DNA from: Streptomyces sp. R33
Lineage (GTDB): Bacteria; Actinomycetota; Actinomycetes; Streptomycetales; Streptomycetaceae
Assembly (NCBI RefSeq): GCF_041200175.1
Contig: NZ_CP165727.1
Location: 2,418,001-2,482,000 of the forward strand
Direction of reading: 5' to 3'
Length of the DNA stretch: 64,000 nt
The position numbers were made by a program, and so were the translations under genes. The notes beneath the pieces were generated by a model. It did no database searches and was not told the DNA's origin. It saw nothing but the letters and a program-made list of their open reading frames with translations. Position 1 is the first letter of the stretch; every line of letters begins with the position of its first letter. This document shows, in pieces, positions 12,301 to 22,800 of this stretch.

Positions 12301-13749
12301 GGCCGCTACCACGCCGACGGCAGCATCGAATGCCTCGGGCGCCGCGACACCCAGGTCAAACTGCGCGGCTTCCGCATCGAACTGGGCGAGCTCGAACACA
12401 CGCTGCGGGAGCTGCCCGCGGTGCACAAGGCGGTGGTCCTGCTCCGCCGCGACCTGCCGGGCGACCCGGCTCTGGTCGCGTACGTGGTCCCCGCGCCGGA
12501 CTGCGCCCCGGACGCGGAGGCCCTGCGACTGGAGCTGCGCTCCCGGCTGCCCCAGTACATGGTGCCCGCGCGGTTCGTGTTCCTGGACGAGCTGCCGCTG
12601 AACACCAGCCGGAAAGTGGACCGGGGCGCGCTGCCGCTGCCGCAGGAGCGCTCCGACCTCGACACCGCCTACGTCGCACCGCGCACGCCGGCCGAGAAGG
12701 CGCTGGCGGAGGTGTGGCGTACGGTGCTCGGCCTGCCGCGGGTCGGCGTCCACGACGACTTCTTCCGCATCGGCGGCAGCTCCCTGTCGACGGTCCGGGT
12801 GGCCGCGCGGGCCGCGGCCCGGGGGCTGGCGGTCTCGGTCCGCGACCTGATCGAGGCACCCACGATCGCCCAGCTCGCCGCCCGTGCCGGGCGGTCGGCG
12901 GACACGGCGCAGGACGACGCGCAGGACGTCAGGTCCGAGGTCCGGCTCCGCGAGGGCGCGGGCGATCCGATGTGGTGCGTCCACCCCACGGGCGGCAGCG
13001 CTGCCTGGTACGTCGGGCTCGCCCGGGCCCTGCCCGCCGGAGTGCCGGTCCGGGCCTTCCAGGCCCGCGGGCTGCTCGGCGGGGTCGATCCGACCACGGT
13101 GGCCGGCATCGCGGCGAACTACGCAGCCGAGATCGCCGCCCATGGGGGGACCGGCCCGCACGACCTGTTCGGCTGGTCCATGGGCGCCAATCTGGCCCTG
13201 GAGATGGCGACACAGCTGCACGGGGCCGGCCACACCGTGGCGCCCCTGACGCTGATCGAGCCGTACCTGCCCTGCCCCGCCTCCCGGGAGCAGCTCGCCA
13301 CCGTCGGCCGGCACATGGAGGAGGGGCTGCGGCTGCGCGACCGGGTGCGCGCCCTGCCGCCGTCGGCCGAAAGGGAGGCGACGACCGCCGAGCTCACCGC
13401 GCTGCTGCTGGATGCGGGCATGAGCCCCGGCGAGGCGGCCCTGGTGGAGAACGCCCCGATCGAGGTGTGGCACTCGCTGCTCACCGCCCTGGCCGGCTAC
13501 GAGCTCCGGCCCTACCCCGGCCACATCCACCTCGTGGTGGGCTCGCAGGCCGCCGGGCTGCCCGACGGCGAGCCGATGCCCGGTCTGGACGTGGGCTTCC
13601 GGGAGTACGTCGAACGCTGGCGCGGGCTGGCCCTGGGCGGGCTGACCGTCCATGTGACCGAGGGAGACCACATGTCGCTGATGTCCGAGCCCCTGATCGG
13701 CACGACCGCGGCCCTTCTGCACTCCATCCGGACGGAGGCCCGGCGATGA
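6400..13749 (+). CDS. Nonribosomal peptide synthetase, C-A(Thr)-T-C-A-T-TE
   Basis: Terminal dimodular synthetase that adds two residues and releases the product. An N-terminal segment ([13 protein letters not shown]) looks like a docking region. C3 carries HHIVSDG near 186. A3 (about 511-1040) gives the code DFWNVGMVHK, matching the well-known threonine code apart from a conservative Ile-to-Val change. Its carrier is LGGDSM near 1071. C4 (about 1140-1570) has CHVVLDG in place of HHxxxDG, keeping the second, catalytic His. A4 (about 1593-2090) has YGLTE instead of YGPTE and the unassigned code DVSAVGSVWK. The second carrier is IGGSSL near 2124. The C-terminal thioesterase (about 2190-2449) has GWSMG near 2258 and GDHMSL near the end, so Ser and His are present. 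It starts 52 bp after the previous synthetase and overlaps the P450 gene by four bases (ATGA). Confidence 0.95.
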   Translation: MTTAQVEPSTTSSTNPGGLSPAARRLLEMRLRGKAAAAPAGIPRLDPRPAQAPLSAAQQRLYFLDQLDPGGVEYLMPAAWRFTGPLDAAALSAAIGDLVARHEQLRVVFTQEDGVPAQHVLAAADAPGLDVVDLPPAVRGGGPGAIAEAVREVALRPFDLAAAPPFRATLLRISTEDHVLVLAMHHIVSDGWSLDILTGDLSACYRARTQGRPPHLAAPPVEYTDYAHWQRGADESTELDYWRTALAGLTPLELPTDHPRPAVRTCAGAVHTVELPQPLTAALAELGRRADTTSYMTLMSAFQAALAFHSGQDDIAIGTVVANRERPETEQLVGFFVNTLVIRTDLSGDPTSAQLLARTRESVLGALSHQSLPFERVVDELSPERDLSRNPLFQVLFSHSAAAKQGAYALGDATGTAFPIDLTTAKFDLTLDVGEDADRIRLRFVYRPDLFDAASVARLAEHTLAVLQAFAEAPDVPLGMADLLSADERAALLGPDGPANRPSAAAVPEPAPRLAPERLAERIRLAPTAVAVSGGGRSLTYAELDAASLALARRLRAAGIGPESLVGVCLGRSVDLAVALLGVWRAGAAYLPLDPAHPRARREFTVGDAGVEWVVADAVGRAAVEGLPVGVIPLEDPAEGTGADTAGGSADDTGEPLSAVSCGPQTLAYVIYTSGSTGQPKGVEITHGNLAWLLGAADRHFDFGTDDVWTLLHSPAFDFSVWELWGPLTSGGRVVVLTEDEVRDPAAVHAVLRDERVTVLNQTPAAFKGLRAHLAQQGEEFGALALRTVVFGGDAFDARDYRDWFAVPEGERPALVNMYGITETTVHVTYRLITEEDTVSPVYSPIGRPLAGQHGYVLDRAGRLVPHGTVGELYVAGGGVARGYRNRPELSAERFPLDPFGPAGTRMYRTGDLVRVLPDGQLAYAGRADHQVKIRGFRIEPGEIETALRALPGVRDAAVVARPDAHGGARLVAHVVLTEGRPLDAPDLRDRLRLTLPDYMVPALFVRHPKLPITANGKVDRTSLVAVAAEGAAAPSGHVPPAGATEEALARIWSDVLGAERISRTANFFDLGGDSMLALRVIGQARSAGLGLSVPDLFRARTLGDLAALATQAADDTGPAPVEPFSQLDPADAARLPEGLEDAYPLTLLQTGMLHEMLADERRGAYHNVTDLKITVPEGFDLSAFQAAVDTAVRSQDILRSSIDLVSYGEPLQLVHRTAELPVGYSDLRALSREEQRAAVKAYVKEEFSRRFDLAAAPLVRLHLHQLTDHELRFTITDCHVVLDGWSLTSLIADLLDLHRRAVALGREPSLPPSPRFAEYVALERSAAESEEGLAFWSGRLAELRPVRFPRRGSGSPCAGSSDIVEIRRSYAALAGPIGRLARLAGVPRRTVLLAAFHHTMGLFAEPDTGHPAAGHSIGLVTNGRPELPGADRMRGLFLNSVPFGIRRPGPGQSWLDLLRTVFAAEQDLMPHRRVPLARIGRLRPNEPGLVDVLFNYVNFHRLAGDSWDESEEIAQTMFPLNINVSVEGFSVDVDTTRVDPAAAEQLSDVVCKLLETMVADPEGPVTAPLLAADARRRALVDWARGPVVANPPQLFHEWIGEHARRSPQSVAVAHGTREVTYAELDTSAQALAVRLRELGVGPEVIVGICADRGPDMVRAVVAVLKAGGAFLPLDPQHPAERLAFVAGDSGMRVLLTQSALAGTVPFEGETVLLDAPLPDSAGPPPAAGTGADNTAYVLYTSGSTGRPKGAAVPHRGLTNLIHGQRDVCRPTGTDRVLQFASFSFDVFVSELTWALANGARLCTAPKEALLPGPDLAATINAQGITAAALPPSSLAVLAEERDELPTLRTIVTGGEAPTAEMADVWSRGRRFVNSYGLTETSVWSCGEICRVGGGLPPIGPPIRNTQVYVLDDALQPLPVGVPGEICLGGDAVGLYYLNRPELTAATFVPDPYGTTPGGRLFRTGDLGRYHADGSIECLGRRDTQVKLRGFRIELGELEHTLRELPAVHKAVVLLRRDLPGDPALVAYVVPAPDCAPDAEALRLELRSRLPQYMVPARFVFLDELPLNTSRKVDRGALPLPQERSDLDTAYVAPRTPAEKALAEVWRTVLGLPRVGVHDDFFRIGGSSLSTVRVAARAAARGLAVSVRDLIEAPTIAQLAARAGRSADTAQDDAQDVRSEVRLREGAGDPMWCVHPTGGSAAWYVGLARALPAGVPVRAFQARGLLGGVDPTTVAGIAANYAAEIAAHGGTGPHDLFGWSMGANLALEMATQLHGAGHTVAPLTLIEPYLPCPASREQLATVGRHMEEGLRLRDRVRALPPSAEREATTAELTALLLDAGMSPGEAALVENAPIEVWHSLLTALAGYELRPYPGHIHLVVGSQAAGLPDGEPMPGLDVGFREYVERWRGLALGGLTVHVTEGDHMSLMSEPLIGTTAALLHSIRTEARR

Positions 13750-15056
13750 CTGCGACCGCGACTGAGACTACGACTACGACTACGACTACGACTGCCACTG
13801 CCACTGCGACCGGCCCGGCGCCGGCACCTGTCTGCGCACCGGCCGGATTCACCGAGCGGTACCTGCTCGACCCCGCCGTGAACGCCGACCCGTACGGGTA
13901 CCTGGGCTCCCTGCGCGACCACGACCCCGTGTACTGGTCCGCCATGCACCGGGCCTGGCTCGTCACCGGCCACGCCCAGCTGATGCACTGCCTGCGCGAA
14001 CCGGCGGTCTCCGCCGAGCGGGTGCGCCCGCTGATGGACGCCGTGCCGGAGGGCGCCCGCGAGGACGCCGAGCGGGCCTTCGCGATCCTGTCCCGCTGGA
14101 TGGTGTTCAACGACCCGCCCCAGCACCGGCGGCTGCGCCAGGTGTTCCAGGAGCAGTTCGCGGCCCGCTCGATCGGCCGCTACCGGGCCTTCGTCGAGCG
14201 CGCCACCCGCGCCATGCTCGCCCGCCGCGCCGTCCCCGGCCGGATCGGGGACCTGGTGGCCGACATCGCCCGGCCGCTGCCCGCCCTCGTCTTCGCCCGC
14301 TGGCTGGGCGTCCCCCAGGCGCACGGCCCGTCCTTCTGGTACTGGAACGCCCGGGTCGGCGACCTCGTCCTGGGTGCGGCCCAGGAGGAGCGCGAGTACC
14401 GCACCTCGCTCCAGTCCCTGGTCAACCTGGACGACTACCTCGCCGACCTGGTGCAGCAGCGCCGCGCCGACCCCAAGGACGACCTGATCAGCGCCGTGCT
14501 GGCGGGCGGCCAGATCGGGAAGTCGGTCAGCGAGGAGGAGTTCGTCGGGATGCTGACGCAGATGGCGTTCGCCGGCGGCGAGACCACCAGCAACCTCATC
14601 GTCAACGCCGTGCTGGCCCTGCTGGAACACCCCGAGCAGCTGGCGGCCGTACGGGAGGACCCGCAGCTGGTGCCGATGGCGGTGGAGGAGGCCATGCGCT
14701 TCGACGGCCCGTCGAAGATGTCGATCCGCACCGCCGCCCGGGACTTCGACCTCGACGGGCGGTCCGTCCGCGCGGAGGACCGGCTGTTCCTGGTCACGGC
14801 GGCGGCCAACCGGGACCCGGCGCGCTTCGCGGACCCTGACCTGTTCAGCGTCCGGCGCGGCAGCGCCTCGCACCTCGGCTTCGGCTTCGGCGCGCACTTC
14901 TGCATCGGGGCGGCGCTGGCACGGCTGGTGGCCGGGGCGGTGGTCGACGTACTCGTACGCGAGTACCCGGGCCTGGAGCTGCTCGACCGGCAGCAGCACA
15001 CCTGGCAGCTCTCGCTGCTCAACCGCGCTCTGACCGCCCTGCCCGTCCGCTACTGA
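13746..15056 (+). CDS. Cytochrome P450
   Basis: Haem monooxygenase of 436 residues, probably tailoring the NRPS peptide or a carrier-bound residue. Diagnostic motifs: I-helix [10 protein letters not shown]-helix EEAMR (ExxR), and the haem-ligand loop [10 protein letters not shown] with the proximal Cys. Its length fits a soluble bacterial class I P450, which needs external ferredoxin and reductase; neither is seen nearby. The ATG overlaps the synthetase stop (ATGA), with GGAGG at 13734-13738 seven bases upstream, so translational coupling is likely. The first 30 or so residues are a Thr/Ala low-complexity tail encoded by tandem GACTAC-like hexamers, unlike normal P450 N-termini. Substrate cannot be told from sequence. 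Confidence 0.93.
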   Translation: MTATATETTTTTTTTTATATATGPAPAPVCAPAGFTERYLLDPAVNADPYGYLGSLRDHDPVYWSAMHRAWLVTGHAQLMHCLREPAVSAERVRPLMDAVPEGAREDAERAFAILSRWMVFNDPPQHRRLRQVFQEQFAARSIGRYRAFVERATRAMLARRAVPGRIGDLVADIARPLPALVFARWLGVPQAHGPSFWYWNARVGDLVLGAAQEEREYRTSLQSLVNLDDYLADLVQQRRADPKDDLISAVLAGGQIGKSVSEEEFVGMLTQMAFAGGETTSNLIVNAVLALLEHPEQLAAVREDPQLVPMAVEEAMRFDGPSKMSIRTAARDFDLDGRSVRAEDRLFLVTAAANRDPARFADPDLFSVRRGSASHLGFGFGAHFCIGAALARLVAGAVVDVLVREYPGLELLDRQQHTWQLSLLNRALTALPVRY

Positions 15057-15062
15057 CCGACC

Positions 15063-15090
15063 GGCGGAGCCGCCGCCCGGCGGCTCCGCC
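15063..15090 (+). terminator. Hairpin after the P450 gene
   Basis: Perfect 12-bp inverted repeat (GGCGGAGCCGCC, 4-nt loop GCCC, complementary arm) seven bases past the P450 stop. There is no T-tract; a pyrimidine-rich stretch follows up to the MFS gene. It may terminate, attenuate or protect the 3' end of the NRPS transcript. Confidence 0.55.
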
Positions 15091-15153
15091 CTCCTGCTCC
15101 CCCTCCGGCTTCTCTTCCTGCTCCTCTTCCGGCTCCTCGAAGGGTTTTCCCTC

Positions 15154-16452
15154 ATGGCTACCACTCTGGCGGACGCGGGATCACGGCTGCGCGCCCCCGC
15201 CCGGCTGCCGTCGTTCCGCCTGCTGTGGCTCGGGCAGTCCCTGTCGCTCCTCGGTGACGGGTTCAGCTACATCGCCTTCGCCTGGATCACGCTCGGCCTG
15301 ACCGGGTCCACCCTGGCCCTGGGCTACGTACTCGCCTTCCAGGCGGTGCCGCGGGCCCTGCTCACCCTGGTGGGCGGCTCGCTCAGCGACAAGTGGTCCT
15401 CCCGGACGCTGATGAAGTTCTCCAGCTGGGCCCGGGCCGCCCTGATGGCGGCCGTGGGACTGGCCGGGACGGGCGGCGCCCTGACGCTCTGGATGCTGTG
15501 CTGCGCCGCCGCGGCCTTCGGCGCCGTCGACGCGTTCTTCCAGCCCGCCAGGGCGTCGATCCTGCCGTCGGTGGTGGACAAGGAGCTGCTGGCACCGGCC
15601 AACGCCCTGCTCACGGTGGCCGCCAAGGTCGCGGCGGTGCTCGGCCCGGCCGTCGGCGGCATGGTGGTGGCGTTCAGCGACGCCTCCATCGCCTTCCTCG
15701 TCGACGCGGTGTGCTTCGCGCTGTGCGGGCTGTGCGTCGCCGGAATACGGCCCCTGGCCCGGCCCGCGGCGCCGGAGCAGGAGCAGGAGCAGGAGCCGGG
15801 TGCGCCGCAGGCGGACGGTGAGCGGCCCGCGCCGGCGCCTGCGGCCGGGGACTCGCTGGCCGCCCGGATGCGCGCGGGGCTGCGGTACGCCTTGGAGGAC
15901 CCCCGCATCCGGACGATCCTGGTCGTCGACGCGGCGGTCACGTTCTGCCAGTCGGGCCCGTTCACCGTCGGCTTCGCCACCCTGGCCAAGGTCGACCTGC
16001 ACGGCGGCTCGACCACCCTCGGCCTGCTCAACGGCGCGCTGGCCGGCGGGGCGATGCTGGGCACGCTCGTCGGAGGCTCCCTGAGCAGCCGCCCCCGGGT
16101 GGGTCTGCTGATCGCCGCGCTGGCCGGCTGGCTCGCCGTCGGCACCGCGGCGCTCGCCCTGGTCGGCAACACCGGGGCGGCCCTCGCCACGGTCCTGGCG
16201 ATGGGCTTCGGCATGGGCTTCCAGGGGGTGTTCGGCCTCAGCTGGATCCAGCGCAACATCCCCGGCTCCGTACTGAGCCGCGTCATCGCGGTGGACATGG
16301 TCATCGGCTACGCCGTCGCCCCGCTCTCCCTGATCGCCTGCGGAGCCCTGGCCGGCTCGGGCACCGGCCCGATGTTCGCCCTCTCCGCGGTGATCCTCGC
16401 GGTGACCGCCCTCGGGATCCTCGGCTCGCGGACGGTCCGCGAGATGCGCTGA
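15154..16452 (+). CDS. MFS transporter, putative peptide exporter
   Basis: Integral membrane protein of 432 residues with alternating hydrophobic segments typical of 12-helix major facilitator proteins of the EntS-like group. The loop LVGGSLSDKWSSRTLMK after helix 2 fits the MFS A-like motif. A hydrophilic loop near residues 205-235, rich in Glu/Gln and Ala/Pro, separates the two halves. It lies 97 bp after the P450 on the same strand, past a hairpin, so it is probably part of the NRPS cluster and exports the product or gives self-resistance. An AAGGG sits about ten bases before the ATG. It ends convergent to the LAL regulator, 64 bp away. Confidence 0.88.
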   Translation: MATTLADAGSRLRAPARLPSFRLLWLGQSLSLLGDGFSYIAFAWITLGLTGSTLALGYVLAFQAVPRALLTLVGGSLSDKWSSRTLMKFSSWARAALMAAVGLAGTGGALTLWMLCCAAAAFGAVDAFFQPARASILPSVVDKELLAPANALLTVAAKVAAVLGPAVGGMVVAFSDASIAFLVDAVCFALCGLCVAGIRPLARPAAPEQEQEQEPGAPQADGERPAPAPAAGDSLAARMRAGLRYALEDPRIRTILVVDAAVTFCQSGPFTVGFATLAKVDLHGGSTTLGLLNGALAGGAMLGTLVGGSLSSRPRVGLLIAALAGWLAVGTAALALVGNTGAALATVLAMGFGMGFQGVFGLSWIQRNIPGSVLSRVIAVDMVIGYAVAPLSLIACGALAGSGTGPMFALSAVILAVTALGILGSRTVREMR

Positions 16453-16516
16453 CCGGCCCCTGCACCGGCCGGCCCGGCGTCGTCCCGGCGCGGGGCCGGG
16501 GCGCGGGGCCGGCGCG

Positions 16517-19447
16517 TCACGGCGCCGACGGGGCCAGGGACGCGGAGAGTTCGCAGAGGGCGGCCCGGTTGGTGCGGCCCGTCTTGGTGCCCAGGGCGGC
16601 GATGTGCTTCTCGACCGTGCGCGGGGAGATGTAGAGGCGGTCGGCGATGTCCTTGTTGCCCAGGCGCTCCGCGAGCAGCCGGAAGACCTCGTACTCGCGG
16701 ACCGTGACGCCCTGGGAGCGCAGGACGTCCGGGATCGTGCTCGATCCCGTGCGGCGCTGCTGGACCGGGGCGCCCATCCGGCGCAGGGCCGCGCGGCAGG
16801 CGCCCGCGACCGCGGCCACGCCGCCCTGGTGGAAGTGCTCCTCGACGCGGCGCAGCCAGGCTACCGGCTCGCCCCAGCCGTCCTCGTACGCCGCTTCGGC
16901 GATCAGCCGCAGGCCCAGGTGGAGTGCGGTGGCGTACGGGGCTGCGGCGCGCAGGGCCTCGGCCGCGGCGGCCGCAGCCTCCTCGGGGCGGCGTTCGCGG
17001 CCCAGCAGGACGGCGCCGGCGAAGAGGACGAACTGCCGGTTCCAGCGCATCCGCCCGGGTGCGGTGGCGGCGATCTCCTCGTACGCGGCGCGGTCGGCCT
17101 CCCCGGACAGCACGTCCAGGAGCAGGCCGATGCCGTACCGCCCGCTGAGGTAGTACGTGGTGGGGTTGGTGTCCTCGAGGTCGGCGACGGCGCGCAGTTC
17201 GCGGACGGCGCCGGGCCGGTCCTCCTCCGTCAGTGCGCAGAAGGCCCGGGCGAGGCCCCGGGTCAGCGGTTCCTCCTGGGAGCCGGCCCCGTCGCAGTCG
17301 GCGAACGCGGCGAGGGCGCTCTCCATCGCGGGGCGGTCGCCCCGGTGGGCCGCCATCGCCGCCCGGGCCATCAGGACGTAGCGGGTGGCGGGAGCCAGCC
17401 GCAGGCGCTGTACGACGGCCAGGCACTCCTCGGCGGACTGCTGCGCGGCGGTGAACTCGGCGCGCAGGACGGCGTCGAGGATCATGATGCCGTCGATGGT
17501 GTAGACGATGGTGGCCGAGCCGAGCCGCTGGGCTTCGCTGCGGGCCGCCAGCAGCGGGGCGGTGGCGCCCTCGGTGAGCCAGTAGTTCCCGCCGATCCGG
17601 GTGAGCGCGTACATGCGCTGGAGCGGGAGCTGGTGCTGTTCGGCGGTCTGCAGGGCGGATTCCAGCAGGGCGGTGGCCTCGTCGAAGTCCCGTTCGCGGG
17701 CGAGGGTGGCGAGGAGTTCCAGGGACTGGCAGGCGACGGTCGCCAGGCCGTGGCGCTGCGCCGCCTGGAGCGCGGAGTGGGCGAGTTTCTCGGCCAGTTG
17801 GGTGCGGTCCGGGCCGGGGGTGTCGAGTGCGAGGTACGCGGCGGTGACGTCGATCGAGGCGGTGCAGCTTTCGTCGGGCCGGGGACCCAGGAGGGCTCTG
17901 GCCTGGGATATCTGTCTGTTGCCGTCCTCCCAGCGGCCCGCGGTGTGGGCCACCTTGGCGAGCCGGGTGTGCAGCGCGGCGAGCCGGGAGGCGCTCAGGC
18001 CGCTGCCGCCGAGGGTGTGCAGGTTCTCCGCGAAACCGAAGGCCCGGGCGAAGTCACCGGCTTCGGCGAGCGCGGGGAGCAGGGCCTCCAGGGCGTCGGT
18101 GCGCCCTGCGGGGTCCTGGCTGGCGGCGAGCAGCCGTTCGGCGCGGCTGAGCAGGGTGATCGCGGAGCCGATCGCGCCGGCCGCGAGGGCGCGCAGGCCT
18201 GCGTCGGTGAACAGGCGGCCGGCCTCGGCCTCGTCGCCCGCCTGGGAGCGCAGCTCGGCGACGAGGGGGCACCAGTCGCCCTCGAGGTCCGGGTAGAGCG
18301 CCTGCACCGCGTCCGCGGCACGACCGGACATCGTGGCCCGGTTGCCCGGTGTGAGCTGGGTGAGCAGGGCCTCGGCGGTCAGCGAGTGGCGGAACGCGTA
18401 CCAGTCGGGGGCGGGTTCGTCGGGGACGACGAGCTGCGCCGCGACGCCGGCGTGCAGGTGGCTGAGCAGTCCGCGGTCGTCGATGCCGGTCATCCGCTGG
18501 AGCACGGTCAGCGGGAAGCGGCGGCCGATCACGGCGGCCGCGGACAGCAGGGTCAGCCCCTGCGGGCCGAGCCGGTCGATGCGGCGCAGGATCCCGCGCG
18601 CGAGGGCGGTGGACACATCGCTGCGCAGGTCGCCGACCACGCGCCAGCCGTCTTCGAAGCGGACGAGGGCGCCGCTGCCGATCATGCCCTGGAGGAGTTC
18701 CTCGACGAGGAAGGGGCTGCCGGCGCTGTCGTCCCAGAGCCGGTCCAGGGCCGCCTGCGGCACCCGTTCGGGTTCGGTGTCCAGCTGGGCGGCGATGACC
18801 GCCCGGACCTCGGGGCGGGTGAGCGGGGCGAGTTCCAGTACGGTCCCCACGCCGCGCCGACGGGCCGAGTCGGCCATGTCGAGCGCGTCGCAGGGCTCCG
18901 TACGGATCGTGGCCAGGAGCACCACGTTCGTGTACTCCAGGTTGTCCACCAGGTATTCGACGACCGCGAGCGTCTCGGGGTCGGCGTCGTGCAGGTCCTC
19001 CAGCAACAGGAGCTGGCCGTGCTCCTTGCCGGTGGCGATGAGCAGCCGCAGCACGGCCTCACCGAGGACGACCATGGAGCTGTTGTTCTGGGCGTCGCTG
19101 CTCCAGTCCGGGATGATCCTGCCGAGCGCGGGCCGGTAGGGGCCCAGCGGCAGGTCGTCCAGGGAGGTGCCGTCGAGCGGGCCGCTGCGGAAGAGCGACA
19201 TCAGCGCTTCGGTGAGTGGCCGGAAAGGGACGGTGGGGCCGGTGGTGCTGCTCCGGCCCCGTAAGGCCCGCATGCCCGCGCCGAAGGCCATGCCCACGGC
19301 TTCGGCGGCGAGCCGGGACTTTCCGATTCCGGCTTCGCCGACCAGGAAGACGACCCCGCCGCGCCCTTCGCCCGCGTCGGTCAGTGCCTGCTTGATCTCG
19401 CGCAGTTGCGAGTCACGACCGACGATGTACCGCGAACGGGAACGCAT
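16517..19447 (-). CDS. LAL-family LuxR transcriptional activator with AAA/STAND ATPase
   Basis: Large 976-residue regulator. The N-terminal NTPase has Walker A GEAGIGKS (about 37-44) and a Walker B region LLLLEDLHDAD (about 145). A long helical-repeat middle follows, then a C-terminal LuxR helix-turn-helix (about 905-965, LTREYEVFRLL-like start, NKDIADRLYISPRTVEKHI). Proteins of this build are common pathway-specific activators in Streptomyces clusters. Codon 62 is TTA, so translation may depend on the bldA tRNA. The gene follows the precursor-peptide gene on the same strand after 130 bp and converges with the NRPS operon. It could control either cluster; position alone does not decide. Confidence 0.92.
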   Translation of the reverse strand: MRSRSRYIVGRDSQLREIKQALTDAGEGRGGVVFLVGEAGIGKSRLAAEAVGMAFGAGMRALRGRSSTTGPTVPFRPLTEALMSLFRSGPLDGTSLDDLPLGPYRPALGRIIPDWSSDAQNNSSMVVLGEAVLRLLIATGKEHGQLLLLEDLHDADPETLAVVEYLVDNLEYTNVVLLATIRTEPCDALDMADSARRRGVGTVLELAPLTRPEVRAVIAAQLDTEPERVPQAALDRLWDDSAGSPFLVEELLQGMIGSGALVRFEDGWRVVGDLRSDVSTALARGILRRIDRLGPQGLTLLSAAAVIGRRFPLTVLQRMTGIDDRGLLSHLHAGVAAQLVVPDEPAPDWYAFRHSLTAEALLTQLTPGNRATMSGRAADAVQALYPDLEGDWCPLVAELRSQAGDEAEAGRLFTDAGLRALAAGAIGSAITLLSRAERLLAASQDPAGRTDALEALLPALAEAGDFARAFGFAENLHTLGGSGLSASRLAALHTRLAKVAHTAGRWEDGNRQISQARALLGPRPDESCTASIDVTAAYLALDTPGPDRTQLAEKLAHSALQAAQRHGLATVACQSLELLATLARERDFDEATALLESALQTAEQHQLPLQRMYALTRIGGNYWLTEGATAPLLAARSEAQRLGSATIVYTIDGIMILDAVLRAEFTAAQQSAEECLAVVQRLRLAPATRYVLMARAAMAAHRGDRPAMESALAAFADCDGAGSQEEPLTRGLARAFCALTEEDRPGAVRELRAVADLEDTNPTTYYLSGRYGIGLLLDVLSGEADRAAYEEIAATAPGRMRWNRQFVLFAGAVLLGRERRPEEAAAAAAEALRAAAPYATALHLGLRLIAEAAYEDGWGEPVAWLRRVEEHFHQGGVAAVAGACRAALRRMGAPVQQRRTGSSTIPDVLRSQGVTVREYEVFRLLAERLGNKDIADRLYISPRTVEKHIAALGTKTGRTNRAALCELSASLAPSAP
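19262..19264 (-). other. TTA leucine codon in the LAL regulator
   Basis: On the minus strand the Leu in M-R-A-L-R-G (codon 62) reads TTA, in frame. By eye it is one of only two in-frame TTA codons in the annotated genes. In Streptomyces TTA is decoded by the developmentally controlled bldA tRNA. Confidence 0.9.
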
Positions 19448-19577
19448 GTCCGCAATCTAGTTCATGTGAACGGCTCATTGTGCGACGAAAGTTGGCCGTT
19501 CCGAACAGAGGCGGCGTGGAGATCCGGGAAAGATCCGGAGAAGATCGGACACGGACCACCAGGCGACGGGAGACGGG

Positions 19578-19805
19578 CTACCAGGTGACGTTCGGGGCCG
19601 AGACGCTGGTGTCGATCGAGCTCAGGGTGATCACGATGCCGCTGGTGAGCACCACACCGGCCAGAGCACGGGCCCGGGCGCACGCCTTGTTCCGACCCGA
19701 CAGGGTGATCCCGCCGGCCGGGTCCTCGATCCGCGCCTCGGCCGCGGTGGCGGCGGCCTCGTCGGCGGCGGTGACGGACTGGGCGTTGACCTGGGGCTTC
19801 TGCAT
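19578..19805 (-). CDS. Lanthipeptide-like precursor peptide (LanA candidate)
   Basis: A 75-residue peptide lying 41 bp downstream of the LanM-like gene on the same strand. Residues 1-32 form an acidic, Ala-rich leader ending DPAGG, a double-Gly site typical of class II leaders. The 43-residue core after it has one Cys (C42), five of its basic residues between 38 and 46, then a hydrophobic C-terminal half rich in Ser/Thr (T54, S55, T60, S62, S63, T66, S67, S69, T74) ending in Trp. The tetrapeptide ITLS occurs twice (33-36 and 59-62). One Cys allows at most one thioether ring, so much of the core could remain as dehydrated residues. The ATG follows AAAGG at 11-nt spacing. The identification rests on context and leader form; no family match is claimed. 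Confidence 0.75.
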   Translation of the reverse strand: MQKPQVNAQSVTAADEAAATAAEARIEDPAGGITLSGRNKACARARALAGVVLTSGIVITLSSIDTSVSAPNVTW

Positions 19806-19846
19806 GGTGGTGAGTACCTTTCTCGTTGCCTGACGGGGAGTGGTGC

Positions 19847-22800
19847 TCAGTGCTGACGTGCTGCGGTGCCGAGGTGCCGATCGGGTTCGAGGAGCAGGAC
19901 GGACGGGACGGCCTCCGGGAAGCCCAGCCTGAGCAGGGCGTATCCGATCCCGGAGAGCCCGGTGAGGAAACCGGGGGACGGTACGTGGTCGGGGGTGCCG
20001 CAGCGGTGGCCGTGGTCCTCCAGCCGGCCGAGGACCTCCCCGGCGCGGTGGCCGAGTGCGGCCCGGGCCCCCTCGTGGCCCTGACCGGCGAGGACGCCGA
20101 GCAGCTCCAGGGAGCCGAGGGCGCCGTGGTGCAGGCTGAGGTCGCAGGATTCGAAGGGCGCGCCCAGCAGGGCGGCGCACCGGTCGAGTTCTGCCACGGG
20201 CACGCCGGAGCCGAGTGCTTCGGCGCCGAGTGCGTCGGGGCCGAGTACGTCGGCGGCGGCCAGCGCGGTGCCCGCGAGGCCCGTGTGCCAGCCGAGGTCC
20301 GCGGGACGGCGCAGGGCCTCGTCCAGCGCCGGGCGCAGCAGCGCGGCACCGGTGCGGGCGTACGCGGCGTCCGGCTGCCCCGCCTCCTGCGAGGCGGCGG
20401 CGTGGCGCAGCAGGGCCCAGCCGATTCCGGCGTCGCCGTGGGCGAAGCCGGGGGCCGCCGGGCGCTGTTCGGCGAGCCGCTTCTCGGCCCGTCCCAGCAG
20501 CCGGGCGGCGAGCCGCCGGGTCACCGCCTCCGCGCCGGCCCCGTACGTGCGCTGCGCGGCGACCGCGGCGGCCAGGGCTCCGGCGAGGCCGTCGGCCAGA
20601 TCGGCCGGCCCTTCAGCGCCTTCCTCGGCATCGGCCTCGGCCACGCGTTCCAGGGCGGCGAGGGCGTCGGGCAGGCAGTCGCCCAGGCCCTCGCCGAGCA
20701 GCGGGGCCAGCCGGGCCACGGTGTAGACGATGCCGCCGAGTCCGTGCAGCGCGCCGGGTCCCACCGCGGCGCCCAGCCCGGGGTCCCCGGCCAGCGTCGC
20801 CAGCAGCGCGGGCAGCGGCCGTACGGCCTGCCGGGCCAGCGCGGTGTACCGCTCCGCGCCGGTCAGGGCGCCGAGCTGGGCCAGGAACAGCGCCACCCCG
20901 CAGTAGCCCTGGGCGAGCCCGCCGCCCATCGGCAGGACGGCCCAGTGCTCGCCGGCCACCTGCTCCAGGCCGAGCCAGTTGACCCGCCCGCCGCCGTGCA
21001 CCGCCCGGGCCGCGATCTCGTCCGCGATCCCGCAGGCCGCGGCCAGCAGCCGGGACGGCTCGGGTACCACGGCCGGCGCGGCGGGTCCGGCGAGGGTCGA
21101 ACGGGGGCCGCCGACGCTGAGGTTGGCCCCGGTGACGGCCAGCGTCGCCGAGATGATCCACTCCTGGTCGTGGCGGTCCACCTCCCCCATGGCGGCGATC
21201 TTGTCGCGGGCGGAGCGCAGGCTCGGGGCCGGCAGCACACCGTCGAGGCGGGTGCCCCGGGAGGTGCGCAGCGCGGTGTCGGCGGGGTGGTGGAAGAAGA
21301 GCGGCACGTCCCCGGACCACAGGTCGGCGATCTCGTCCTCGATCAGCCGCTGGCGGGCCGGGTCGTGCTCGGACTCCGCCCAGAGCACGGCGAGCACCGC
21401 GTCACGCGTCAGGGCGTCGCGCAGCACGTCGGGGTGCGTGGACTCGTCCAGCAGGGTCGTGTAGAGGCGGGTCGAGCGGGCGATCAGGCGCCCGGGGCTG
21501 GTGGCCCAGCGGGCCAGCAGACCGCCGTCGGCGCCGCCTTCCTCACCCTGGGCGTCACTGCCCAGGAGTTCGGCCCGGTGCTCGGCGATCGCGTCGTACC
21601 CGGCGCGGAACCCCTCCAGCAGCGCGGCCCGGTGGTCGGCGTGGCCGGCCGCCCGGCCCTGCGGCGCCGGCCGGTTCTGCCCGGCAGCGCTGGCCACCGG
21701 GCCGCGCAGCAGCCGCATCCCGTCCGTCCCGGCGGCCTCCCAGCGCAGCCCGTCGCTGGGGTACGAGCCGCCGTCCCCGCCGCCCAGCGCCGAGATGTCC
21801 ATGGCGCCGTTCTCGCCGATCAGCAGGCTCGGCAGCAGGCAGGTGCGGTACACCGAGGAGGCCAGGGCCTCCGCAGCCGGGTCCGACCCGCAGGTCACCG
21901 CGGCCGGCAGACCGGCGTGCAGCAGGGTCTCGGCGTCCACCAGCACCGGCTGGTCACCGCAGGCGATGACGTTCTCGTAGTGCATGTCCACGCCGTCGAC
22001 CGCGTAGAGGAGGGCGAGGAGCGCGCCCTGGCGCCGGTAGAACCGGTCCAGTTCGGTGGGCGTGGCGCACCAGCCGTGCTCGATGAACTCCAGCCAGCCG
22101 TACCCGTCGCCGCGCACCGAGCGCGGGGTCCTGAGGCCCAGGCCCGGCACCTTGCCGTTGGCCCAGCCCACCGCCTGGTCCAGCAGGACGTGCTGGTCCA
22201 GCGGCCGGGGCTTGTAGACGACGGTCGCCCCGTCGGCGAAGCCCAGCAGGGCCACGGACCGGTTGCCCTGGTGGACGTCACCCCGGCCGAGGTCCACCCG
22301 TACGAGGGCGCCCGGGTCGCAGCCGTGCAGCAGCCCCTCGACGATCGCCGCCCGGTCGGCGGTGAAACGGTCCAGCAGCTCCACCGTGGCCGAGGCGGCG
22401 AGGCCGCAGGCCTGGCCCAGCATCCGCGCCAGCACCGGGTAGCGTGTGAAGAGTTCGGCGAGGCCCTGCCGGGTGCCGAGCCGCGCCAGGAAGGCCGCGA
22501 ACCGCTCCCGCGGGGTCTCCCCCGCCAGCAGGCCCTCCGTACGGGCCCGGTGGAGTTCCCGGACCAGGGTGCGGGCCGACTGCCGGATCAGCCGGTCACC
22601 GAGCCTCTCCTCGAACGCGGCGCGCACGGCGCCGAGTTCGCCCTCGGCGAGGTCGATGCGTCCGGCCGCCTCCGCCCAGGCGGCCGCGATCAGGGGGCGC
22701 AGCGCGGGCAGGAACACCGCGGCGCCGTCCGCGTCCGCCGCCGCGGGGACCGGCCTGCCTGCCTCTGCGGGGGCCGCGGCCACCATCTGCTCGATGTACC

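Noticed and set aside
6283-13722. Very long minus-strand reading frame (over 2400 codons) across the second synthetase
   Set aside because: Antisense frame kept open by third-position GC bias; composition is Gly/Arg/Gln-rich without motifs, while the plus strand encodes clear NRPS domains.
16453-16516. Possible bidirectional terminator between the MFS and LAL genes
   Set aside because: GC-rich with several imperfect inverted repeats, but no single convincing stem could be chosen.
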